From: Goniomonas avonlea
Taxonomy: Eukaryota; Cryptophyceae; Goniomonadida; Goniomonadaceae
DNA: 12,960 nucleotides
Direction: 5' to 3'
Assembly: GCA_003573635.1 (NCBI GenBank)
Contig: QUTJ01031574.1
Span: forward strand, 1 to 12,960
Shown here: positions 8,301 to 12,960 of the stretch, piece by piece
How positions within the stretch are numbered: the first letter of the stretch is position 1
Layout: the number at the start of each line of letters is the position of its first letter
Position numbers and translations under genes: made by a program
Notes under the pieces: model-generated
What the model was told of the DNA's origin: nothing
Seen by the model: only the letters and a program-made list of their open reading frames with translations
Databases searched by the model: none

Positions 8301-10793
8301 TGATGTGACTGCTCAGACCCAAATAGCGTTTGAGGCTCTCGGTTCTCTCAGCACTGTGGTGCTCCTTCGCGCTCGGGATCCACAGGATGATGCTAGCGAA
8401 GCAGCGCAACCGGTTAACTGTGCTTCCAGCCGCGAGATTGGGCATGTGTGTTCGACTCAAGGAGTTTGGAACTGTATTTCTCAACCTCGTCACAGGTTGA
8501 TGCGGTGGAGAGTCAGTTTGAGGGAGTGTTTTTACACCGCAGCATACCTATCACTGTATTTGCCGGTGGAGACTTTTTCCAGCGAAGGGAAATCGTGTCT
8601 CTCATGGTGGATGAAAATATCTTTCTCATCGAACGCCCTGACTTTGTTTGTGATATCGCGGTGAGCTACTGTGGACAACACGGTTGAACCTCGATGACTA
8701 ACATTGTCTCCAGCTCGACCAGTTTTCGTGCATTTTGATTGTAACCAGCGACGATCTTGCCGATGAAGCGTTCAGTGCCCAGGTCCGAACTATATAATCT
8801 CTTCTGGCTTGAAGTTCAAGCCAACACACCAGTGACTTACCAGTCAGCCTTTCAGGTTGCAATGACCCTTATTCAACTTTCCTCATCATATCTTCGTTGC
8901 TGGCTACTGGTTGACGCTTCCCATTGCAGCTCTCGGTAATATTCCTGCCGTCATATTGTTCTTGGTGTTGAACCCATCTGCAGGTCTTTTTGTATCGACC
9001 AACGAAACTGGGTCAAAATGCTTGGTGTCCGAGGATCGTACGAACTCGACATACGACTCAGAATTGGCTTCACGTGAGTAAGCTGCATTTCAACGGTTTG
9101 TCACACCAAATGGTCCACAGGGCCCGGCATCTGAGCCTTCTTGTGCGAGTCATTGCCGAGGCCGAAGCAGGTCTCACAGGTCCCACAGAAGAGCTAGCTG
9201 AGGTGTGCTCTTAGTGCCCCAAGCCCTTCGTGTGACAGTTTGACCAGGGGGAGTTGGTGTCTCGGCCCCGTCTCGTAGAATGGGCAAATCGAGGGTGGCT
9301 GCAAGAAGACGAGACTGCGGTGGGTTGTTGTGATCGTTCTGGCTGTTGAGACTCAGGCTGGCTCAGGAGGAGCTATTTTTCTTCACCTTTTTGTGCCTCC
9401 ACAACCCCTTTTCGGTCCAGCTTCTCCTCCATCTCCTGCATCACCGAGGCATTGGCCTTGAGTCGTTCCTGCATATGAGCGATACCGGTGCTTTCCAAAT
9501 GCTTGAGATCGCCACCCTTGACCGTTTTTACTCCAGATCGGATGTCCAGGCTACAGGACTCGTTCCCCGGCAGGTTGTTGCATCAGGTTTGTGCTATCAT
9601 TTGGTTGATTTAACTGATCTTTGGGCAGATGCACACAACACTCGAGGCAATCGAGCTGGTGGGAAGTCGTTCTGGTACTCTGACAACCTGACCTGACCCT
9701 GTTCCTGCAGTTGATTGAGGACGAGGAGATCGAACAGGAAATGCATGATCTTGCAAACCCTTCGATCCAAATCGATCTAGGAGGGAGACTGGACAGCAGA
9801 AATGCTTGTGCAAATAACGAACGAGGCCTCAAGGCGGTGATTCCAGGACGGCAACCGCCCAATGTGAACTACGAACGAGCACCAATGTCTCGTCAGCGCC
9901 ATCCATCTGACCCGACCGACGCGAACTACGAACGGGCCCCAATGTCACGTCAGTGCAATCTTCCAGGTCAGCGAGTTCCAGCCAGGGATTCAATGGTAAT
10001 GGAACGCCCACCTGGGCTCTCGGGTGGAGTTTCCAGTCGCCCATCTCAACCACAAATTTATCAGAATCGTCATGATCGATTCCCGTCCGCGCCTTTTGTC
10101 AGCGAGCAAAGCATCAGAAAGCAGGTACCAATCCACGCTGACCGTGTCGATGAGCCACCCCAGGAGTACGATGCTGAAATGCCAGACGAACAGTGTGGCA
10201 TGGAGAGTTTCTTCCGGGACGAGCACGGATCTTGTTCCAGCGATAATGGTGGGTCTTATTACGAGCGATCTCGTGTGAGGTTCCGCGGTGAAGAAACGCA
10301 GCAGTCGTCTGTCCAGCAATCATCCCGGGCAACCAGTGAGCCGGAATATTGTAAGAGAAGGGCAATCGTCGCACAGCATTCGTATCAGCCTCACAATCGC
10401 TCAAGTAATTTCAGCGGCGATGTTCCTCCAACCCAGAGGCGCAGTCTGCAGGAGAAGCACAGACCAACATCGATGCCTGAGTTTGCACCACGCCCAGAGT
10501 ATGCACTCGGTGCCGAGGTGGAGTTTACTTCGATGAGTGGCATAAAACGCAAGACGGCTTCGACTCTAGGATACTCCCAAGAACACGGGGTCTCGCAGAC
10601 TCGCCTGTCATGGTACGCGCCTGGACCTGAGTTCGGGCCACGCTCAACTTCCCCTTCTGAGTTAAAGCGTGCTCGCTTGGTTGGACCCGATACAGCTGAG
10701 CAGGTCTGTGTCGTTTGTGATCGAATGATGGCACTGATACAGATCGCGACAGCGTGCTCTGATGAAGTGGTCCGGAACAAAACCCCCACGTGA
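5309..10793 (+). CDS. SHOC1/ZIP2-family XPF-like meiotic crossover protein, 27 exons
   Basis: Exons: 5309-5682, 5747-5970, 6028-6138, 6183-6386, 6436-6726, 6785-6954, 7010-7112, 7158-7217, 7269-7369, 7416-7499, 7552-7598, 7644-7691, 7740-7920, 7971-8025, 8072-8096, 8140-8227, 8269-8341, 8397-8449, 8496-8660, 8714-8782, 8856-8935, 8984-9073, 9121-9202, 9248-9319, 9367-9573, 9629-9658, 9711-10793. All 26 junctions are GT-AG and keep phase, giving about 1389 residues, close to known SHOC1 lengths. From about residue 667, strands such as KKVVIVAEPCLLKKLASQL suggest a helicase-derived fold. Residues 765-850 hold ITVFAGGDFFQRREIVSLM, ENIFLIERPDF and FSCILIVTSDDLADEAF, like the degenerate XPF nuclease of SHOC1/ZIP2. 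From about 951, EELFFFTFLCLHNPFSVQLL resembles the helix-hairpin-helix that follows it. In plants and animals this family stabilises crossover intermediates with a SPO16/PTD partner. Residues 1030-1389 are low-complexity, with a duplicated NYERAPMSRQ and CVVC near the end. Exon 6 and junctions at 8228, 8342 and 8450 are least sure. Confidence 0.6.
9711..10793 (+). other. Last exon: disordered, repeat-bearing C-terminal tail of the SHOC1-like protein
   Basis: This 1083-bp exon is by far the longest of the gene. It opens with an acidic helix (LIEDEEIEQEMHDL), then becomes rich in Pro, Ser, Arg, Gln and Glu with no predictable fold. NYERAPMSRQ appears twice about 22 residues apart, and (P)EF/EY motifs such as MPEFAPRPEYALG and GPEFGPRS recur. 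The end has CVVCDRMMALIQ before the TGA. Long disordered C-terminal tails are usual in SHOC1/ZIP2 proteins and mediate partner binding; no specific partner motif is recognised here. Confidence 0.6.
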
Positions 10794-11514
10794 GGCTCAA
10801 GAAAGCAAGGATTCCAAATTTTCTGATTACTGCGAGGTGAGAAATCTGGTGCATTGTTCAACGAGCATCTCCCCCCCATCCCCTCCCTCAGGTGGGGAGA
10901 GGGTGTGGGCACTTTCTCTGACCCTGGGTTCCACTTTGAAGTTCATTTCATCCTCTACACCCATTCTCCTGAGTTGCAAGTGAGAGTGGGAGTGAGTGAG
11001 ACTTACTTGCGACCCTCAGAGTCATGAAAGCAAAAATACGAGTGCGCTAAAAGCACCAAAGCACACTCCTTTGCCGTGTCCACGGCACCTTTTTTCACCA
11101 CCACCTCTCCCTCCCACTCAGACCACACCAGCGCACAAGCAGTGTGTGTGTTTTTAAGGTACTCTCCGCGTCAATGACATGTTTGAGATAGGGCGCCTGA
11201 TGGAGGAGTGGCCTTGACCTTTCGCAAGCGCCGTACCCTCGAACCTGTTCGACATATGTTTGTGCAATCCTGACACATGATTGTTTGACAAGTCTCATTG
11301 ACAGCCTGGTCGGAGCGCTGAACCATCATTCAACACTCTGGCACAAACGGCCCAACATCCCCCCTCTGCAAATCCCTGGGGTTACGCCTCCAGCTCATGG
11401 ACACAGATGCCGAAACCCACGACCCCTGGCGCTTTGATTCGACGTGAGAATTTGCATGTTGTTGCTGCGTTAGTTCTTGCTGCGATTACTTGATTTCCTG
11501 GTGTTGTTGATGTG

Positions 11515-11557
11515 TCTGAAATCTGGACGAGGCATGTCCTCGTGCCAGATGTTCAGA
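11515..11557. other. 18-bp hairpin with two single-base bulges
   Basis: tctgaa (11515-11520), ATCTGG (11521-11526) and ACGAGG (11527-11532) pair with CCTCGT (11538-11543), CCAGAT (11545-11550) and TTCAGA (11552-11557). The loop is five bases (CATGT), and one G bulges at each of 11544 and 11551. All 18 pairs are Watson-Crick. No known RNA family is recognised. Confidence 0.7.
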
Positions 11558-11638
11558 TGCCTCTCGGAAGACTAACGTTGTTCTTATTGACAGGTGGTTC
11601 AGGTGGTCACTAATAGGCTGGTTCTGTGATGAGAACCT

Positions 11639-11735
11639 TTACCCTAAACACAACTGTTGCGGCCACACTAACGTAGACACACACACACACACCTAACCCC
11701 TGATCCAAATCCAAAAACCTTGAACCCAAAACGCA
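11639..11735. repeat. Degenerate telomere-like C-rich repeats with an AC microsatellite
   Basis: The plus strand has accctaaacaca at about 11640, an (ac)n run at about 11678-11692, then acctaacccc and several ccaaa/cccaaa units up to about 11730. These are decayed CCCTAAA-type units, reading as TTTAGGG on the minus strand. They are too degenerate to be an active telomere and lie inside the intergenic region. Confidence 0.45.
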
Positions 11736-12300
11736 GAGAGTCTCATATTGAGATTCTTGTCGAGGGTGGACTATCGATACCATTTCAGGCAACAGACACA
11801 GCCGAATGGCGATTTCATACGCCCTTCAGTTCAGAATCGTAATGACAGCCTCGTGCCCATTCGTCTAGCTGCTGACTTCTGGTAGCAGGGAATCGGAGGT
11901 AGACTATGCGGTCGAGCCCAGTGATTTGCGCGCCACCGCATGACGAGGGCCAACGTCGACAGGGAGCAGACCTGCTCTGTGGTCCAAGATGGCACTAAAC
12001 TTCGGGCGTTCACACGGTCTCGTGTTGCGCATTCGCGTGCACATCATCGCCGATTACGTCTCCTGTGTGTGAGGACAGGCCTACACACCGCTAGTCTACC
12101 GCACCCGCAGATCTTTCCTGCCCTCCAGACCACACAACCCATGGCCATGGCTTGCAGACAAGACACAAGTAAGAGTCATCCACCGCAACCCCAACCGTCG
12201 CACACCCCTTCCGACACACAAAGCAATAAGATATCATCCGTATTGTAACAGCTCCCGATCATTCACGGGCCAAGGGCGTCATGTACAAATTCCTGATGCT

Positions 12301-12960
12301 TCACGGGGGCAGAGTGCTTTGGATACGCTTGAGCAGTGACACCGGGTCCTCGCCAGCGAGAATGTGCTCTTCTTTGGGCATCTTGTTCAGCTTCATCAGC
12401 TCCACGGCGGCCACGACAATGGGGTCACGACCACACGAAGCCACACCAGTCACATTTTCATCCTGCCGCGCCGCTGTGAGCAGGCTTGGCATGAACAGCG
12501 TGCGCGCGAGGGAGAGGGAGGGAGGGAGCGGACGATCACGCAAGAAGAGTGCAGAAACAGTTTCGCTGTAAAACCAGCAACCATGCGAGCGGCCAATGGG
12601 CCATGTTGAGATAAACAAAACTCTTGGGAGCCGCATTCGGTGTCAGAGAGCGGACACACACGACACAATCCGAAGACCTAAACCCACAATCCTCACCCAG
12701 ACCCAGAGCCAAAACCCTAAAACCTAAACCGACCCCGCAACCCGCAACCTAAAACCCTGTCCCGGAACTAAATCCCTCACTACATCCTGAGGTACAACTT
12801 GAACCCTGGACCCATTAGGGTTGAGGGTTGGGTTGGGGCTACAGCACCTTGTCAATGTAGTACGCAACAAAGGATTTGCCAGCCGCGTTGCCATCCACAA
12901 GCACCTGGTGATCCACAGTTAGCGCATGCGGGAGACAGACAGAGGGAGGGAGGGAGGGAG
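12301..12960 (-). CDS. AIF-like / pyridine-nucleotide oxidoreductase C-terminal domain, partial gene
   Basis: Two exons are visible: 12848-12904 and the terminal 12301-12462, joined in phase 0 across a 385-nt GT-AG intron. The gene continues beyond the window through another intron that starts at 12905 (acceptor ccag, branch-like gctaact). The 72 visible residues contain GKSFVAYYIDK, then DENVTGVASCGRDPIVVAA and VELMKLNKMP, ending LLKRIQSTLPP. A short strand followed by a second strand and GRDPIV is the pattern of the C-terminal dimerisation-type domain of apoptosis-inducing-factor-like and related FAD-dependent NAD(P)H oxidoreductases. By family, such enzymes bind FAD and NAD(P)H upstream of this domain; those parts lie outside the window. 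If the intron is retained, TAG occurs two codons past the donor (12839-12841). Confidence 0.6.
12463..12847 (-). other. 385-nt intron of the AIF-like gene, filled with repeats
   Basis: The donor AAG|gtgctg (12847) and acceptor gcggcag (12463) keep frame. Inside are a G/A-rich run at about 12506-12530 and degenerate telomere-like units in two opposite orientations at about 12676-12838. The neighbouring intron at the window edge carries gggaggga repeats (12943-12960). Confidence 0.55.
12676..12838. repeat. Oppositely oriented telomere-like repeats
   Basis: From about 12676 to 12770 the plus strand has many C-rich units (cctaaaccc, accctaaaacctaaacc, cctaaaaccctg). From about 12813 to 12838 it has G-rich units (ttagggttgagggttggg). 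The two blocks are therefore inverted relative to each other, with about 40 bases of ordinary sequence between. Units resemble the TTTAGGG telomere motif of plants and many algae. Confidence 0.6.

Larger units (their letters stand above)
10794..12300. other. Convergent intergenic region, about 1.5 kb, no confident gene
   Basis: The region lies between the stop codons of the SHOC1-like gene (plus) and the AIF-like gene (minus). It holds a C-rich/G-rich near-palindrome around 10868-10905, an (AC)n run near 11678-11692, telomere-like C-rich repeats at about 11639-11735 and a strong hairpin at 11515-11557. Short open stretches exist on the plus strand around 11730-11878, in two frames, that look mildly protein-like. 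Neither has a start codon or splice support. I found no tRNA or other RNA gene that I could support. Confidence 0.5.

Noticed and set aside
11225-11250. tRNA B-box-like sequence (ggttcgaggg on the minus strand)
   Set aside because: The flanking bases do not form a T-arm, and no anticodon or acceptor stem can be drawn.
11730-11878. Two overlapping plus-strand open stretches that look mildly protein-like
   Set aside because: Neither has a start codon or a convincing splice partner, both end within 50 codons, and they overlap telomere-like repeats; too weak to call a gene.
12463-12847. Stop codon TAG at 12839-12841 as the end of a separate gene
   Set aside because: The codon lies just after a good donor site, and splicing in phase 0 joins it to a terminal exon that completes the oxidoreductase-like C-terminal pattern.

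Overview
This window is nuclear DNA of a eukaryote, most likely a unicellular alga or other protist. It carries protein-coding genes cut by many very small spliceosomal introns, mostly 40-58 nt with GT-AG ends and CTAAC/CTGAC-like branch sites. It also holds degenerate TTTAGGG/CCCTAAA-type repeats and has no bacterial operon features. I cannot name the species. All exon models below were built by hand from splice signals, reading phase and protein plausibility, without transcripts.

Layout from left to right. (1) 104-2620, minus: a secreted, glycoside-hydrolase-like protein in four exons. Its C-terminal end lies among local duplications and a foldback and is uncertain. (2) 2817-3033, plus: a two-exon gene for a 57-residue protein, divergent from gene 1. 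(3) 3398-5069, minus: a six-exon gene for a membrane-anchored, Ala/Lys-rich helical-repeat protein of an unrecognised family, convergent with gene 2. Its last intron, 607 nt, holds a MITE-like foldback, C13 tracts and a 21-bp minisatellite. (4) 5309-10793, plus: a 27-exon gene of about 1389 codons that I read as a SHOC1/ZIP2-family (XPF-like) meiotic crossover protein, divergent from gene 3. (5) 10794-12300: a convergent intergenic region with a strong 18-bp hairpin and scattered telomere-like repeats. (6) 12301 to beyond 12960, minus: the 3' end of a gene resembling the AIF / pyridine-nucleotide oxidoreductase C-terminal domain, with a 385-nt intron full of telomere-like repeats.

No pathway links these genes; they look like an ordinary packed gene neighbourhood of divergent and convergent pairs. 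The striking point is intron architecture. The 26 introns of gene 4 are almost all 41-64 nt. The few long introns (353, 385, 414 and 607 nt), all in minus-strand genes, are filled with exon-derived duplications, a foldback transposon, minisatellites or telomere-like repeats. The most novel material is the Ala-rich repeat protein, the exon-fragment duplications inside introns, and the hairpin at 11515-11557.
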